From assembly GCF_017873715.1 (NCBI RefSeq), contig NZ_JAGGKM010000002.1, forward strand, positions 186,001-250,000: DNA of 64,000 nucleotides, written 5' to 3'. The notes under the pieces were generated by a model. That model was not told where the DNA came from. It did not search any database and saw nothing but the letters and a program-made list of their open reading frames with translations. This document shows, piece by piece, positions 53,121 through 64,000 of this stretch (position 1 is its first letter; each line of letters begins with the position of its first letter). Made by a program: the position numbers and the translations under genes. The DNA is from Cytobacillus luteolus (GTDB lineage: Bacteria > Bacillota > Bacilli > Bacillales > Bacillaceae_L).

Positions 53121-54392
53121 TTAAATTTTTATTAACTTTTTAGAAATTAATTGATCTATTGCAGTACATATTGCAATTTTCACATGGGAATATGTTAATC
53201 CCCCCTGTACATAAGCTACGTATGGTGGTCGAAGTGGTCCGTCTGCAGTTAGTTCGATACTCGCACCTTGAATGAAGGTACCAGCTGCCATTATAACGTC
53301 ATCTTCGTAACCAGGCATGTACGCAGGGTAAGGTGTTACATGAGAATTGATAGGCGAAGTATATTGAATTGACTGACAAAAGGCAACCATCATGTCTCTG
53401 TCATTAAACTGCACAGATTGTATCAAGTCTGTTCTCTCACTGTCCCATTTCGGATGGGTATTTAGGCCAATTTCCTCTAAAATTGCAGAGGTAAAGATTG
53501 CTCCTTTTAATGCTTGTCCCACAACATGTGGTGCAAGAAAAAATCCTTGATACATTTCCTGCAAGCTATATAGAGACGCACCCGCTTCTGCACCAATGCC
53601 CGGTGAGGTCATTCGGTAGGAACACGCTTCAACATATTCTTTCTTCCCTACAATGTAACCCCCTGTTTTAGCAAGACCGCCACCTGGGTTTTTAATAAGT
53701 GAGCCCGCCATCAAATCAGCTCCAACATGACAAGGTTCAAGCTCTTCCACGAATTCTCCATAGCAGTTATCAACAAAAACGACAACATCAGGATTTATTT
53801 CTTTAACGAATGATATCATTTCTTTTATTTGCTCTATTGTAAAGGATGGTCTTGTCGCATATCCTTTTGATCGTTGAATTCCTATCATTTTTGTATTACT
53901 CTTCATTGCCTTTTGAACAGCTTCAAAGTCTACAGTGCCCTCTTCTGTTAAATAAACCGTATTATAGCTAATATTAAATTCCTTCAACGAACCTACACCA
54001 GTACCACGTAACCCCACAATTTCCTCGAGTGTATCATAAGGCCGGCCTGTAATATATAGCAATTCATCATTAGGGCGCAAAATTCCGAATAAGGAGATGG
54101 AAATAGCATGAGTCCCTGAGATAATTTGGGGTCTAACAAGAGCAGTTTCCCCTCCAAGCACATCTGCGTACACCTTCTCAAGTGTATCTCTCCCAATATC
54201 ATCATACCCATATCCTGTAGACGGAATGAAGTGTGAGTCGCTCACCTTATACTTTTGTAAACTTTTTATTACTCGATACTGATTTACCTCTATTCTTTGA
54301 TCTACCTGTTTGTGTTGCTCGACAATTTTTTCTTCTACCTTTGATACTAAACGTTTTAAAAATTCCCCATTATTTAATTGTGCAAACATCAT
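53121..54392 (-). CDS. ynbB: PLP-dependent methionine gamma-lyase-like protein YnbB
   Basis: A 423-residue fold-type I PLP enzyme of the aluminium-resistance/methionine gamma-lyase-like family. The PLP lysine is Lys234 in MAGSLIKNPGGGLAKTGGY; GRPYDTLEEIVGLRG and FVDNCYGEFVEELEP are family motifs. The reaction in Bacillus is not established. Two adjacent ATG codons follow aaggag; the second (54389) is better spaced. Lies between glnR and hflX as in B. subtilis. Confidence 0.92.
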   Translation of the reverse strand: MMFAQLNNGEFLKRLVSKVEEKIVEQHKQVDQRIEVNQYRVIKSLQKYKVSDSHFIPSTGYGYDDIGRDTLEKVYADVLGGETALVRPQIISGTHAISISLFGILRPNDELLYITGRPYDTLEEIVGLRGTGVGSLKEFNISYNTVYLTEEGTVDFEAVQKAMKSNTKMIGIQRSKGYATRPSFTIEQIKEMISFVKEINPDVVVFVDNCYGEFVEELEPCHVGADLMAGSLIKNPGGGLAKTGGYIVGKKEYVEACSYRMTSPGIGAEAGASLYSLQEMYQGFFLAPHVVGQALKGAIFTSAILEEIGLNTHPKWDSERTDLIQSVQFNDRDMMVAFCQSIQYTSPINSHVTPYPAYMPGYEDDVIMAAGTFIQGASIELTADGPLRPPYVAYVQGGLTYSHVKIAICTAIDQLISKKLIKI

Positions 54393-54401
54393 TTTCTCCT
54401 T

Positions 54402-55667
54402 TTACGCTTGAAAATTCTTTAGTTGTCCAGTTAGTGAGTGACTAGGCAAAATAAATCCATTACACTCGTACATTTCAGTACTATCATTATAATGTAAATC
54501 CTTAAGAATCGTATCACTTTTTAAGCTAGCTAGTAATTTTCCTTCTGTACTAGGTAATGAAACTCGGTATTCGTTCATCATATGAATCATTTCATCTTCT
54601 ACCTTTAACTTAAGGTCAAGGAGATCATTTTGATCAAATGCACTTATAATAATCGAATCACTAGTCGAACTCGGGACAAAATCAGGGTGTTTCTTGTCTG
54701 CTTTATTATAGACAGTAACAATAGGTATTCCCTCAACCTTAAGTTCATCCAAAATCTCATATACTGTTTTTTCATGATTAAATGAATCTGGATTTGACGA
54801 ATCAACAACATGGAGGATTAAGTCGGCCTCTTTAACCTCCTCTAAGGTTGATCTAAAGGCTGCTACCAATGCCGTAGGCAAGTCTTGAATAAATCCTACC
54901 GTATCTGTCAATAAGGTTGTTAATCCACATGGTAGGATCATCTTTCTTGTCATCGGATCAAGTGTTGCGAACAAGAGGTTTTCTTCAAATGTTCCCGCTT
55001 CTGTTATCCGATTAAACACTGTTGATTTTCCTGCATTTGTATATCCAACTAGGGCAATTTGATAGGCATTATTTTTCTTCCTGCGCTCACGATATCGTTC
55101 TCTATGCTCAACTATGACGGATAACTGTTGTTTAATATCATCAAGCCGTCTACGAATATGCCTCCTGTCAGATTCAAGCTTAGTTTCACCTGGACCTCTT
55201 GTACCAATACCTCCCCCTAAACGAGACAACTGAAGCCCCTTACCTACGAGACGCGGAAGTAAATACTGTAGTTGAGCAAGCTCTACCTGCAGTTTACCTT
55301 CCTTGGAATTCGCTCTTGAAGCAAAAATATCTAATATTAACTGTGTCCGATCAATAACACGAGCTTGTAACTTTTCCGACAGATTTCTCACCTGACTTGG
55401 AGAAAGCTCATCATTGAAAATTATGATATCTGGTTGTAGTTCACTTTCTAGGTTGACTAATTCTTCAACCTTTCCTTTCCCTATATATGTAGCAGAATGC
55501 CTTCTCTCTCTCTTTTGAGTAAGAATTGCCACTACCTGACCTTTTGCTGTCTTAGTTAATGATTGAAGTTCCTCAAGAGAATATTCAAAACGTGTTTCAT
55601 CCATATCGGCTAATTGACATCCAACTAAGATTACCCTCTCTTGCTCAGTGTTTTGTACTTGATTCAC
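54402..55667 (-). CDS. hflX: GTPase HflX
   Basis: A ribosome-binding OBG-like GTPase that splits or rescues stalled 70S ribosomes. The 421-residue protein has the N-terminal HflX domain ([38 protein letters not shown]) and a G domain ([28 protein letters not shown]). GTG 55667 is chosen, 4-5 nt after aaggaaag; the frame continues 84 codons upstream into the divergent TRIC gene without homology. B. subtilis ynbA. Confidence 0.93.
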   Translation of the reverse strand: MNQVQNTEQERVILVGCQLADMDETRFEYSLEELQSLTKTAKGQVVAILTQKRERRHSATYIGKGKVEELVNLESELQPDIIIFNDELSPSQVRNLSEKLQARVIDRTQLILDIFASRANSKEGKLQVELAQLQYLLPRLVGKGLQLSRLGGGIGTRGPGETKLESDRRHIRRRLDDIKQQLSVIVEHRERYRERRKKNNAYQIALVGYTNAGKSTVFNRITEAGTFEENLLFATLDPMTRKMILPCGLTTLLTDTVGFIQDLPTALVAAFRSTLEEVKEADLILHVVDSSNPDSFNHEKTVYEILDELKVEGIPIVTVYNKADKKHPDFVPSSTSDSIIISAFDQNDLLDLKLKVEDEMIHMMNEYRVSLPSTEGKLLASLKSDTILKDLHYNDSTEMYECNGFILPSHSLTGQLKNFQA

Positions 55668-55733
55668 AGACTTTCCTTCTTTCCTATAAAATTCATATAA
55701 ACATCTTAACAAAACTAAGGCAAATAAACTAAT

Positions 55734-55749
55734 TATATATATATATATA
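55734..55749. repeat. TA dinucleotide tract
   Basis: About eight TA units between hflX and the divergent TRIC gene. Likely variable in length; it would lie in or near both promoters. Confidence 0.7.
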
Positions 55750-55833
55750 ATAAACTGTTGCAATATAATGTCTTTGTAGATATTATCTAATATGGAATCG
55801 ACATCTATGAGTGTATCGGAAAGGAAAATTGTG

Positions 55834-56457
55834 ATGACTTGGGATGTACTAAGTATTATTGGAACAATTGCGTTTGCTGTAAGTGGAGCTATTGTTGCAT
55901 TAGAGGAAGAGTATGACATTCTAGGTATTTATATTCTAGGAATTGTAACTGCGTTTGGTGGCGGAGCAATACGAAATTTATTAATAGGTGTTCCTGTATC
56001 AGCACTCTGGGAACAAGGCCTATTATTTCAAATTGCATTATTTGCAATTACAATTGTATTTTTGTTTCCTGCCGGATTACTTAAGCAGTGGAGAAAGTGG
56101 GGAAATTTTTTTGATGCAATTGGTCTTGCTGCCTTTGCCATACAAGGAGCATTATTTGCGACAAATATGGAGCACCCATTAAGTGCAACTATTGTAGCAG
56201 CCGTTTTAACTGGTAGTGGTGGAGGCATAATTCGTGACCTTCTCGCCGGAAGAAAACCACTTGTTTTACGTTCTGAAATATATGGGGTTTGGGCCATTTT
56301 GGCTGGTTTGGCAGTTGGACTTGGTTTTGCAAGTTCACCATTTGAACTTTACTCATTATTTATTATTATTGTTGTTCTTAGGGTATTATCTTTCACGTAT
56401 AACTGGAAACTACCACACAAACCAATGAAACCTTCAAGATCATTTCTACACTTTTAA
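55834..56457 (+). CDS. TRIC/UPF0126-family channel-like membrane protein (YvgT-like)
   Basis: A 207-residue protein with seven membrane helices, made of two similar halves, each with a Gly-Gly-Gly motif ([32 protein letters not shown]). That is the bacterial trimeric intracellular cation channel family, glycine-rich kinks forming the pore; substrate in bacteria is uncertain. ATG 55834 follows aaagga by 8 nt; a GTG just before is nearly as good. Divergent from hflX. Confidence 0.85.
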   Translation: MTWDVLSIIGTIAFAVSGAIVALEEEYDILGIYILGIVTAFGGGAIRNLLIGVPVSALWEQGLLFQIALFAITIVFLFPAGLLKQWRKWGNFFDAIGLAAFAIQGALFATNMEHPLSATIVAAVLTGSGGGIIRDLLAGRKPLVLRSEIYGVWAILAGLAVGLGFASSPFELYSLFIIIVVLRVLSFTYNWKLPHKPMKPSRSFLHF

Positions 56458-56484
56458 GAGGCTGCTAAGCAGCCTCTTTTTTTA
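56456..56484 (+). terminator. Terminator of the TRIC gene
   Basis: aagaggctgct/agcagcctctt with a 1-nt spacer between arms (so a small loop forms from the inner pairs), then ttttttt; it starts at the stop codon. Confidence 0.85.
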
Positions 56485-56491
56485 AGTAAGT

Positions 56492-57439
56492 TTAGTCTTT
56501 AAGAATTAAGTCCTGATTCTTTATTGTCATTAATTCCTCGCGTTCTTCTGACTCGCTTAGTAAAAGCCTCATCGCTTGGGCTCGAATTGATTTTTCGATA
56601 ATATTTCGTACATATCGTCCATTACTGAATGATGAGGTCCCAGGACTATCTTGTTTGATTGAATATAAATGATCTCTAAACTTCCATTCTGCCTCTTTAC
56701 TAAACACATACTCTCGCTCTACTAGCATCCTAGAGGCAATATCCATTAACTGATCAACGGTATAGTCTGGAAAATCAACAACAAGTGGAAATCTAGAGTA
56801 TAAGCCCGGATTTAATGACAGGAAGTGATTCATCTCTTTAGAATAACCGGCAAGAATCAGCACAAAATCATGCTGTTTATCCTCCATATGCTTTACTAAA
56901 GTATCTATCGCTTCCTTTCCGAAATCCTTCTCTCCACCTCTAGCTAAGGAATAAGCTTCGTCTATGAACAAGATACCACCTAATGCCTTCTTAATTAAAT
57001 CACGGGTCTTTTGAGCTGTATGGCCAATATATTCACCAACTAAGTCAGCACGTTCAGCCTCAATCAAATGACCTTTTGATAAAACATTCATTTGAAAAAA
57101 GAGCTTTCCTAGGAGTCTAGCTACAGTTGTCTTACCAGTACCAGGATTACCTTTAAACATCATATGAAGCGCTTGTTTCCCAGGTTTTAACCCCTGTTCT
57201 TCACGTTTTTTATTAATATAAATCCATGCATAGACTTCCTTTACAACACGCTTAATTTCATCCATTCCAACAAGCGCATTCATTTCATCTTCGATCTCTT
57301 TAAGAGCCGCATGTTTTACATGAGACCTCTTAGGGACGGGTTCCGGGGAAGAGGGATTAACAACTTTCAATTTTTTCTTTTGGCCATTTAAAATTACATT
57401 TATTTGTCCATTATTTTTCATTGTTATTGGTTGATCCAA
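56492..57439 (-). CDS. spoVK: Stage V sporulation AAA+ ATPase SpoVK
   Basis: A 315-residue AAA+ protein of the CbxX/CfqX type, needed late in B. subtilis spore maturation. Walker A is GNPGTGKTT (97-105), Walker B GGILFIDEAYSLA, then the second-region SRFPLVVDFPDYT with the arginine finger. The start is TTG 57439, after gaggtgaga. Next to hflX as in B. subtilis. Confidence 0.92.
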   Translation of the reverse strand: MDQPITMKNNGQINVILNGQKKKLKVVNPSSPEPVPKRSHVKHAALKEIEDEMNALVGMDEIKRVVKEVYAWIYINKKREEQGLKPGKQALHMMFKGNPGTGKTTVARLLGKLFFQMNVLSKGHLIEAERADLVGEYIGHTAQKTRDLIKKALGGILFIDEAYSLARGGEKDFGKEAIDTLVKHMEDKQHDFVLILAGYSKEMNHFLSLNPGLYSRFPLVVDFPDYTVDQLMDIASRMLVEREYVFSKEAEWKFRDHLYSIKQDSPGTSSFSNGRYVRNIIEKSIRAQAMRLLLSESEEREELMTIKNQDLILKD

Positions 57440-57464
57440 AAGCTCTCACCTCTCAGTCTTTACC

Positions 57465-57493
57465 ATTATACGTATAGCTTATAAAATTGTGAC
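57465..57493 (-). promoter_or_regulatory. Possible sigma-E-type promoter of spoVK
   Basis: GTCACAAT (57486-57493), 13 nt, CGTATAAT (57465-57472) on the minus strand resembles the sigma-E consensus (GTCATATT-N13-15-CATACAAT). The gap 57494-57740 to the hfq terminator shows nothing else. Confidence 0.35.
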
Positions 57494-57740
57494 AAATGCC
57501 TATGTTTCGGCTGGTCACCATTTTAGTAAAGTGATGTAAATTCCATAGATTGTAGGTTAGGCAAGAAAACTAGGTTTACAGTCTGTCTTTTTCTATCAAA
57601 ATTCTTCAAAATCTTTACTTTTTCCATGTCGAAATCAGACTTCTTGTCTAATTTTGCGCTTTCCCAAGAAATATTTTCCTCTTACAACATATAGAGTTTT
57701 TATGAGATTTATGAGAGGTTCTTACTAAAAAAAATAAAAA

Positions 57741-57771
57741 AGCAGCCTTTAAGGAGAAAAGGCCACTTTTA
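57741..57771 (-). terminator. Terminator of the miaA-hfq operon
   Basis: agtggccttt/aaaggctgct with one mismatch, 6-nt loop, then ttttta on the minus strand, 10 nt after the hfq stop. Confidence 0.82.
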
Positions 57772-57781
57772 AGGGAATCAT

Positions 57782-58006
57782 TTATTCAAGTTCTAATTGA
57801 ATATTCTTTTGTGGTGAAAATGTGGAAATAGCATGCTTATAAATTAACTGCTGTTTACCCTCTGTTTCGAGCAATACCGTAAAATTGTCAAATCCCTTAA
57901 TCAAACCACGTAGTTGAAACCCGTTTAAAAGAAATACTGTTACAAATGTATTATCTTTTCGAAGCTGATTTAAAAATTGGTCTTGAATATTGATTGCTTG
58001 TTTCAT
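57782..58006 (-). CDS. hfq: RNA chaperone Hfq
   Basis: A 74-residue Sm-like protein that forms a hexamer and binds small RNAs. [17 protein letters not shown], then the Sm1 [20 protein letters not shown] and Sm2 [14 protein letters not shown] follows gaggacg. Downstream of miaA, 41 nt apart, a common arrangement. Confidence 0.97.
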   Translation of the reverse strand: MKQAINIQDQFLNQLRKDNTFVTVFLLNGFQLRGLIKGFDNFTVLLETEGKQQLIYKHAISTFSPQKNIQLELE

Positions 58007-58047
58007 GAATTCGTCCTCCTCTATTCTCTATATTGATTAGTATTCGA

Positions 58048-59001
58048 TTAAATTCTTAGCTTTCCTGCTATATATTTGAAAATTTCATTTATCTTTTCAT
58101 CAAGCATTGAACTTCCAACACCTGTCATATCGAACCATTGAACATCCATCTTATTTCTAAACCATGTTAATTGCCTTTTGGCGTAACGCCTAGAATTTTG
58201 CTTCAATTGCTCAATAGATTCCTCCAAGCTACTTTTCCCATCAATATATTGATAAATTTCCTTATAACCAATTGCTTGGATTGATTGGCAATCTTTAAAG
58301 CCTCTCTCATAAAGAGACGTTACTTCTCGAAGTAATCCCATATTCATCATTTCATCTACTCGAAAATTTATTCGTTCATAGAGGATGTTTCGGTCCATCG
58401 TTAATCCTATGAGGGCTGTATCGTAGATCAACTCCCCTTCCTGCGTTTCTTGAGTTTCAGAAGCAGTTTTTCCAGAACTATGATACACTTCCAATGCTCT
58501 AATCACCCTACGGACATTGTTTGGATGAATCTTGTCAGCACTTTGTGGGTCAACCTGTTTCAAAAGATTATGTACAACTTCAATACCTTCTGTTAGGGCC
58601 ATTTGCTCTAAACTTTTTCGGTAATTGTCATCTGAAGGTGATTCTGAAAACTTATAATCATAAATAACGGATTGAATATATAGGCCTGTTCCCCCCACGA
58701 TCATAGGAAGTTTTCCTCGAGAGGTAATCTCCGTAATTAGATTTCTAACTAACTGTTGAAATTCTGCAACAGAAAAGTCTTCATCCGGTTCTTTTATATT
58801 TATTAGATGGTGTGGAATTCCTTCCATTTCTGCACTTGAAATTTTAGCTGTTCCTATATCCATCTCTTTATATATCTGCATTGAATCTCCACTAATGATT
58901 TCAGCATTTAGTATTTTTGCTAATTCTATGCTTAGCTTTGTTTTACCAACAGCTGTTGGACCAATCAGCACCACAAGCTTTTCTCTCTTTTTCTCTCCCA
59001 A
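58048..59001 (-). CDS. miaA: tRNA dimethylallyltransferase
   Basis: Adds the dimethylallyl group to A37 of tRNAs that read UNN codons. The 317-residue protein has a P-loop (VLIGPTAVGKTKLSIELA), SGDSMQIYKEMDIGTAK, the VGGTGLY motif and RRYAKRQLTWFRN near the end. The start is TTG 59001, with only a weak SD (gatgg), so an internal start such as the GTG 9 codons later cannot be excluded. In operon with hfq. Confidence 0.95.
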   Translation of the reverse strand: MGEKKREKLVVLIGPTAVGKTKLSIELAKILNAEIISGDSMQIYKEMDIGTAKISSAEMEGIPHHLINIKEPDEDFSVAEFQQLVRNLITEITSRGKLPMIVGGTGLYIQSVIYDYKFSESPSDDNYRKSLEQMALTEGIEVVHNLLKQVDPQSADKIHPNNVRRVIRALEVYHSSGKTASETQETQEGELIYDTALIGLTMDRNILYERINFRVDEMMNMGLLREVTSLYERGFKDCQSIQAIGYKEIYQYIDGKSSLEESIEQLKQNSRRYAKRQLTWFRNKMDVQWFDMTGVGSSMLDEKINEIFKYIAGKLRI

Positions 59002-59114
59002 TAACCATCACTACTTTCAATTAAAAGGTAGTCTAGCGATAGTAAACGCTCTATAATGGCGAACACCAAACTAGTATATCCATTTTATTTCAAAAAATAT
59101 CAGATATTTAATAA

Positions 59115-59146
59115 AAAAGTGAAAAACGATAATGTTTTTCACTTTT
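59115..59146 (-). terminator. Terminator of mutL
   Basis: A perfect 13-bp stem (aaaagtgaaaaac/gtttttcactttt), 6-nt loop, then a T run on the minus strand; overlaps the stop codon. Confidence 0.88.
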
Positions 59147-61052
59147 ACATAACACGTTTAAATAATTTCTCCATCTCATAAGTCGTAAAATGAATGATAA
59201 TGGGTCTACCATGAGGGCAAGTAAATGGATCAGAAGTACCTCTCAAGGTTTCAAGTAGTGTAAACATATCCTCATTTCTAAGATGGTGATTAGCCTTTAT
59301 AGAGGCTTTGCAACTCATCATTATCGCTGCTTCTTCTCTTAGCTTTTTAATATCAATTTTTTTATAATTTAATACTTGTTCAATCATCTCTTCGATTACA
59401 AAAACCTCTTGACCTCGAGGGAACCAACGAGGATGTGATCTTACAATAAAACAATTATGACCAAAAGGCTCTAAAAATACTCCAACCTTTGCAAGATCTT
59501 CTACATGTGCTGATATTAAAATTGTCTCATCAGTCGAATATTCTAATGTAATTGGAACGAGCATCTCCTGAACCTCTGAAATTACCTCTGCGACCTTATT
59601 TTTATAATACTCGTACTTTATTCTTTCTTGAGCAGCATGTTGGTCCACAATAAACAAGCCATTTTCATTTTGAGCTAATATATAGGTTCCATGCATTTGT
59701 CCAATAGGATATAGTGGAGGAATTCTTTTCTTCTCAACCGGCTGTATTAGTTGCTTACTTTCAACTTTTTCTATAAATTCCTCATGCTTTTCAAGATCCA
59801 ATTCCTGTTTTTCGACGATAGAGTTATGTGCTAAATCTATAGGAGTAGTTTTAACTGGATATTGTAAAGTTTCCTCTTGAGAAAAGCTAAAGGTATCTAC
59901 GCTAACCGTGTCTTTATCTAGTGTATCTATTGAATCGTCATCAAAGGTTGAATATAACTCATAACCTTTCTTTTGTGTTTCCCTATGCTCAAAGTTAAAC
60001 TGCTGCTGCTCTAGGGGATTGACTTGTTTTTTCTTAGGTTGGGTTGGTGTAATATCTGGATACAAGCTTTTTTTCTTGAAGACGGCCTTTATACCAGCTT
60101 CAATTAATTCATTTAACTCCGCTTCCTTACTTAGTCGGACTTCCATTTTCGCCGGATGAACATTGACGTCTACGATTAATGGATCCATTTCGACTTCAAG
60201 GAAGACAATAGGATATCTTCCAATTGGCAAAAGAGTATGGTAGCCTTGCTGGATGGCCTTAGCAATCGAATAGTTCTTAATAAATCTTCCATTAATAATG
60301 AGCGACATATAGTTTCTCGATGCCCTTGTTACTTCAGGAAGGGATACATACCCTTTCACCTGAAAATCTAGTGACTGTATGTCAATTGGAATCATTTTCT
60401 TAGCAATAGACATTCCATAAATCGCAGCAATAACCTGTAGTACATCTCCATTACCAGAAGTATAAAGCATCCGTTTACCATTATGAGATAGACGAAATGA
60501 AATTCCTGGGTGTGCCATTGCAATTCGATTGATTATATCCGTGATATTTCCAAGCTCTGTGTGAACGGTTTTCATATACTTTAAACGGGCTGGGGTGTTA
60601 TAGAAAAGGTTTGATACAGTAATGTCTGTCCCTTTTCTACTATTTGTCCGTTCTTGTTTAATTATATCGCCACCTTTTAGAATTAAATGAGTCCCGAAAC
60701 TATCCCCAGTACTCGTTTTCATTTCTAATTCCGATACAGAAGCAATACTCGGCAGAGCTTCTCCTCTAAAACCTAAGGTACGGATACGAAAAAGATCATT
60801 TTCATCTTTAATTTTACTAGTTGCATGACGGTGGAAAGCATTCAAGCAGTCATCCTCCTCAATACCTTCACCGTTATCTATGATTCTAATTTTTGAAAGT
60901 CCAGCTTCTTCAACCTCGATTTCAATGATCGTACTTTTAGCATCAATTGCATTTTCAACTAATTCCTTCACAACAGATGCAGGTCGTTCAACGACTTCAC
61001 CTGCAGCAATTTTATTAGAAAGCTGATCAACAAGTTTGATTATTTTCCCCAT
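59145..61052 (-). CDS. mutL: DNA mismatch repair protein MutL
   Basis: A GHKL ATPase that links MutS to repair; in Bacillus it is also a nicking endonuclease. The 635-residue protein has [26 protein letters not shown] and [15 protein letters not shown] at the N-terminus and, in the C-terminal domain, the endonuclease motif [12 protein letters not shown] (DQHA-X2-E-X4-E). ATG follows gggaggt. Downstream of mutS by 30 nt. Confidence 0.97.
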   Translation of the reverse strand: MGKIIKLVDQLSNKIAAGEVVERPASVVKELVENAIDAKSTIIEIEVEEAGLSKIRIIDNGEGIEEDDCLNAFHRHATSKIKDENDLFRIRTLGFRGEALPSIASVSELEMKTSTGDSFGTHLILKGGDIIKQERTNSRKGTDITVSNLFYNTPARLKYMKTVHTELGNITDIINRIAMAHPGISFRLSHNGKRMLYTSGNGDVLQVIAAIYGMSIAKKMIPIDIQSLDFQVKGYVSLPEVTRASRNYMSLIINGRFIKNYSIAKAIQQGYHTLLPIGRYPIVFLEVEMDPLIVDVNVHPAKMEVRLSKEAELNELIEAGIKAVFKKKSLYPDITPTQPKKKQVNPLEQQQFNFEHRETQKKGYELYSTFDDDSIDTLDKDTVSVDTFSFSQEETLQYPVKTTPIDLAHNSIVEKQELDLEKHEEFIEKVESKQLIQPVEKKRIPPLYPIGQMHGTYILAQNENGLFIVDQHAAQERIKYEYYKNKVAEVISEVQEMLVPITLEYSTDETILISAHVEDLAKVGVFLEPFGHNCFIVRSHPRWFPRGQEVFVIEEMIEQVLNYKKIDIKKLREEAAIMMSCKASIKANHHLRNEDMFTLLETLRGTSDPFTCPHGRPIIIHFTTYEMEKLFKRVM

Positions 61053-61082
61053 TTGACCAACCTCCCTTTCTAAAGCGTGATT

Positions 61083-63686
61083 TTAAGCTTTAAGTTTTTT
61101 CTGGATTTCATAAAGTTTATTCATCGCATCTAATGGTGTCATATCTAATAAATCTAATGCCTTAATTGAATCTAGTAATTGTTTATCTTTTCGAGGTAGT
61201 TCATTAGTTTCTTTTACAACTACCGGCTTAGTATCTGTAAAGAACGATAGCTGCTTATCAGCTTGTCCCACCTGGACTGAAAGTGTGGACTCAGGTTTAC
61301 TTTCCTGCTTGTTCCCAGCCTCTAGTTGGCTTAGTATTTCTTGAGCTCGAGCAATCAATGGCTTCGGCAAATCCGACAGCTCTGCTACATGTATTCCATA
61401 ACTCTTATCAGCAGGGCCTTCCTTAATCTTATGAAGGAAGACTACTTTTCCTTGATCTTCGATCGCACTAACATGCACATTTTTCAATTGACTTAACTGC
61501 TGGTCTAATGATGTTAGCTCATGATAGTGTGTTGAGAACAGCGTCTTAGCTCCAATGTTATTATGAATATACTCAATAATCGCTTGTGCTAAGGCCATTC
61601 CGTCATAAGTAGAGGTGCCTCGACCAATCTCGTCAAATAAAATTAAGCTATTGCTTGTCGCATTAACAATGGCATTTCTTGCTTCAAGCATTTCAACCAT
61701 AAACGTACTTTGACCTGATATTAAGTCATCAGCTGCCCCGATTCTAGTAAACACTTGATCAAAGATTGGTAATCTCGCTTCTGATGCAGGTACGAAACAA
61801 CCAATTTGGGCAAGAATTGAGGTTAATGCCACCTGCCTCATATATGTGCTTTTACCTGACATGTTTGGACCAGTTATTAATAAAATCGATCGATTATCAT
61901 CCATTTGGCAATTATTCGGAACATACTCTTGTGCGTTCATCACCTTTTCAACAACTGGATGGCGCCCATCAATGAGTTGGAGTTCTCCATTTGTGAATAT
62001 CGGTCTTGAATAATGCCTTTCTTCACTAACCGTAGCAAAGCACTGCAAGACATCTAATTCACTAATCATCTTAGCTAATTCTTGAACTCTTGTAATATAG
62101 CGCTTAACTGTTTCTCTTATATCAGTAAAGATATTGTATTCTAGTTCAATGATTTTCTCTTGAGCCTCTAGTATTAAAACTTCCTTCTCTTTTAACTCAG
62201 GCGTGATGTATCTTTCAGCATTAGATAAAGTCTGTTTTCTCTCATATAAACCTTCGGGGATGAGATGAATATTGGCTTTTGTTACCTCGATATAATAACC
62301 AAATACCCGGTTATAGCCTATTTTAAGCGTCTTTATCCCAGTTCGTTCTCTTTCTTGTTTTTCTAAAGCAGCAATCCAAGACTTTCCATTTCTGCTAGCA
62401 TCGCGATACTGGTCTAATATAGTATTATAGCCATCCTTAATGATGTCACCATCCTTAACCGAGAGAGGTGGATTATCCTCAATAGATTGATCAAGCAGCT
62501 CGGTTAAATCATCACAAGGGTCAATCCTTTTCGCAATAGAACTAGCATTTTCATTTTGAAGTCTTTGAACTACCTCTTGGATATGAGGTACTTGCTGTAG
62601 AGACTTTTTTAATTGTACTAAGTCTCTAGCATTTACATTCCCAAAAGCGATTCTTCCAGCCAATCTTTCTAAATCATAGACTTCCTTTAATAGTTCACGC
62701 AACTCTTGTCGTTCAAAGAATTGATTTAGTAGTGTTTCAACCATATTTAAGCGATTATTTATATCACTTTGTTGAATAAGAGGCCTGTCTATCCATTGTT
62801 TTAGCCTACGTCCCCCCATTGCTGTCATGGTTGAATCTAGCAACCAGAGTAGAGAACCTTTCTTTCCTTTAGATCGAATGGTTTCTGTTAATTCTAAATT
62901 TCTCTTTGAATAAAAATCAATTTTCATAAATTGATGAACATGATAGACCTGAACTGGCTGAAGATGCTCTAAACTTCTTTTCTGTGTTTTTTGCAAATAA
63001 TTTACCAGACGACCAAAAGTCGATAATAATTGCGAATCATTTTCTAATATTTCCACACTTCTTTCAAAATCACTTGGGATAGAAGTTTCAGTTTCAATAG
63101 ATAGTGTGACCTGACAGCGTTCAATAAGCTTTTTCTTCACTTCTTCAGCTAGAGTCGGATCAACAACCACCTCTTTAACACCATTCACATAGATTTCATT
63201 AATGAGTTCATCTATTTGTAGTGATAGTTTCGTAACTTTACTTTCACCTGTCGTTAAATCGCTAAACGCAATACCAAACGAGTCTGAGTACTCGCTAATC
63301 GAAGCTAAAAAGTTATTTTCTTTATCTACTAATCCCTTACCTTCCATCATCGTGCCTGGAGTAATAAGTTGTACAACTTCACGTCTTACAACTCCCTTTG
63401 CAAGCTTTGGGTCTTCAGTTTGCTCACAAATAGCAACTTTAAAGCCTTTTTCCACGAGCTGCTCAATATATCCAGGAGCTGAGTGATGAGGTACACCACA
63501 CATTGGGATGCGATCTTCAGATCCACCCTCTCTACTTGTAAGGGTGATTTCTAATTCTTGTGATGCTTTAATTGCATCATCAAAGAACATCTCGTAAAAA
63601 TCTCCTAGTCTAAAAAATAAAAAGGCATCCTGGTACTCTGCCTTTATCTTTAAATATTGCTGTATCATAGGCGTATACTCTGCCAT
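61083..63686 (-). CDS. mutS: DNA mismatch repair protein MutS
   Basis: Recognises mismatches. The 867-residue protein has the mismatch-binding N-terminal [11 protein letters not shown] (Phe-X-Glu motif), lever and clamp domains, Walker [20 protein letters not shown], Walker [14 protein letters not shown] and the STHYHEL motif. ATG 63686 has ggggga upstream; the frame extends 14 codons more. First gene of mutSL, downstream of cotE as in B. subtilis. Confidence 0.98.
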   Translation of the reverse strand: MAEYTPMIQQYLKIKAEYQDAFLFFRLGDFYEMFFDDAIKASQELEITLTSREGGSEDRIPMCGVPHHSAPGYIEQLVEKGFKVAICEQTEDPKLAKGVVRREVVQLITPGTMMEGKGLVDKENNFLASISEYSDSFGIAFSDLTTGESKVTKLSLQIDELINEIYVNGVKEVVVDPTLAEEVKKKLIERCQVTLSIETETSIPSDFERSVEILENDSQLLSTFGRLVNYLQKTQKRSLEHLQPVQVYHVHQFMKIDFYSKRNLELTETIRSKGKKGSLLWLLDSTMTAMGGRRLKQWIDRPLIQQSDINNRLNMVETLLNQFFERQELRELLKEVYDLERLAGRIAFGNVNARDLVQLKKSLQQVPHIQEVVQRLQNENASSIAKRIDPCDDLTELLDQSIEDNPPLSVKDGDIIKDGYNTILDQYRDASRNGKSWIAALEKQERERTGIKTLKIGYNRVFGYYIEVTKANIHLIPEGLYERKQTLSNAERYITPELKEKEVLILEAQEKIIELEYNIFTDIRETVKRYITRVQELAKMISELDVLQCFATVSEERHYSRPIFTNGELQLIDGRHPVVEKVMNAQEYVPNNCQMDDNRSILLITGPNMSGKSTYMRQVALTSILAQIGCFVPASEARLPIFDQVFTRIGAADDLISGQSTFMVEMLEARNAIVNATSNSLILFDEIGRGTSTYDGMALAQAIIEYIHNNIGAKTLFSTHYHELTSLDQQLSQLKNVHVSAIEDQGKVVFLHKIKEGPADKSYGIHVAELSDLPKPLIARAQEILSQLEAGNKQESKPESTLSVQVGQADKQLSFFTDTKPVVVKETNELPRKDKQLLDSIKALDLLDMTPLDAMNKLYEIQKKLKA

Positions 63687-63781
63687 AATTATCCCCCAAA
63701 AATCATCCATTTCTTTTATTACATGCAATTATTATAACATAAAGAATTAACGAAAAAGCATCTAGAAGACAAAAAGAAAAA

Positions 63782-63801
63782 CTAGGAAGATAACCCTCCT
63801 A
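63782..63801 (-). terminator. Terminator of cotE
   Basis: ctagga/tcctag type stem (ctaggaggg...ttcctag), then tttttctttttg on the minus strand, 8 nt after the cotE stop. Confidence 0.78.
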
Positions 63802-63809
63802 GCTTACTC

Positions 63810-64000
63810 TTATTCCTCGAAATCGCCAACTAAAAAGTCAGGATTTAGATCTTCAAATTCTTCATCGTCTACGTCGCAATCAAAGTCCTTATCGTCATCA
63901 TAACAACCATCAGGATTAACTGCTACACATACTTTCGTTTCACCGATCACTTCTACAAGGAATTCTCTTTCTACTTGAACTACAACTTTATTACCGTTAG
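63810..64000 (-). CDS. cotE: Spore coat morphogenetic protein CotE, C-terminal part
   Basis: The right edge carries the end of CotE, which builds the outer spore coat. The 63 visible residues include [30 protein letters not shown] and an acidic tail ([20 protein letters not shown]) ending FEE, as in B. subtilis CotE. The start lies beyond the window. Position before mutS agrees with B. subtilis. Confidence 0.93.
   Translation of the reverse strand, partial: NGNKVVVQVEREFLVEVIGETKVCVAVNPDGCYDDDKDFDCDVDDEEFEDLNPDFLVGDFEE

Noticed and set aside
1-64000. CRISPR arrays, insertion sequences, prophage or rRNA genes
   Set aside because: No regularly spaced repeats, transposase genes, phage structural genes or rRNA sequences were seen; the only recombinase is the chromosomal XerS-like protein.

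Overview
The window is low-GC chromosomal DNA from an endospore-forming member of the Bacillaceae. The evidence is the sporulation and coat genes (sspN, sspO, sspP, tlp, spoVK, cotE, sirA, a Spo0E-like phosphatase, a YjcZ-type peptide), gene order close to the Bacillus subtilis segment from cotE/mutS through glnA, lexA, tkt, ccdA, citB and the yne genes to parE/parC, and Bacillus-type operators (three LexA boxes, two GlnR boxes, PurR boxes, a CcpC box). No prophage, insertion sequence or CRISPR array was seen.

Layout. 1-5.9 kb: the tail of an SNF2 helicase, a YjcZ-type peptide, guaC behind a purine riboswitch, a XerS-like tyrosine recombinase, a small unknown gene under a long inverted repeat, and an AlaX-type tRNA editing protein. 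6-12.7 kb: a CorA-type Mg transporter, an AI-2E/PerM-type membrane protein and the topoisomerase IV operon parE-parC. 13-24 kb: yneT, plsY, yneR, yneQ, yneP, tlp and sspN in B. subtilis-like order, interrupted by a GGDEF protein, an MFS transporter with an attenuator-like leader, a GH18 glycosidase, an S9 peptidase and a CapA-like protein. 24-28.5 kb: an FbpB-like peptide behind a Fur-family palindrome, a TlpA-type thioredoxin with a membrane partner, and citB.

29-40 kb is the accessory part: between sspP and yneK, where B. subtilis carries cotM, lie selA, a UGA-containing SelW/Rdx-type selenoprotein, selB and tRNA-Sec (almost a full selenocysteine system; selD is not in the window), a secreted alpha-carbonic anhydrase, a DUF1540 peptide, a KinB-like kinase, a thioesterase and a three-gene proline operon. 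40-64 kb returns to the conserved backbone: yneK, ccdC, yneI, ccdA, ynzD, an inserted heterodimeric ABC exporter (yheI-yheH type), yneF, sirA, tkt, ynzC, yneA/lexA, glnRA, ynbB, hflX, a TRIC-type channel, spoVK, miaA-hfq, mutSL and the end of cotE.

The strongest observations are the selenocysteine locus, whose selenoprotein is invisible to ordinary ORF calling because of an in-frame UGA followed by a hairpin; and the guaC leader, where a guanine-class aptamer is arranged so that ligand binding should disrupt the terminator (an ON switch), downstream of a promoter flanked by PurR-like boxes. Other items worth a look are the attenuator before the MFS gene, the 17-bp inverted repeat at 4487-4562, the tandem perfect hairpins in the parE leader and the Fur-family palindrome on the fbpB-like promoter. 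All calls come from reading the sequence; no database search was possible.
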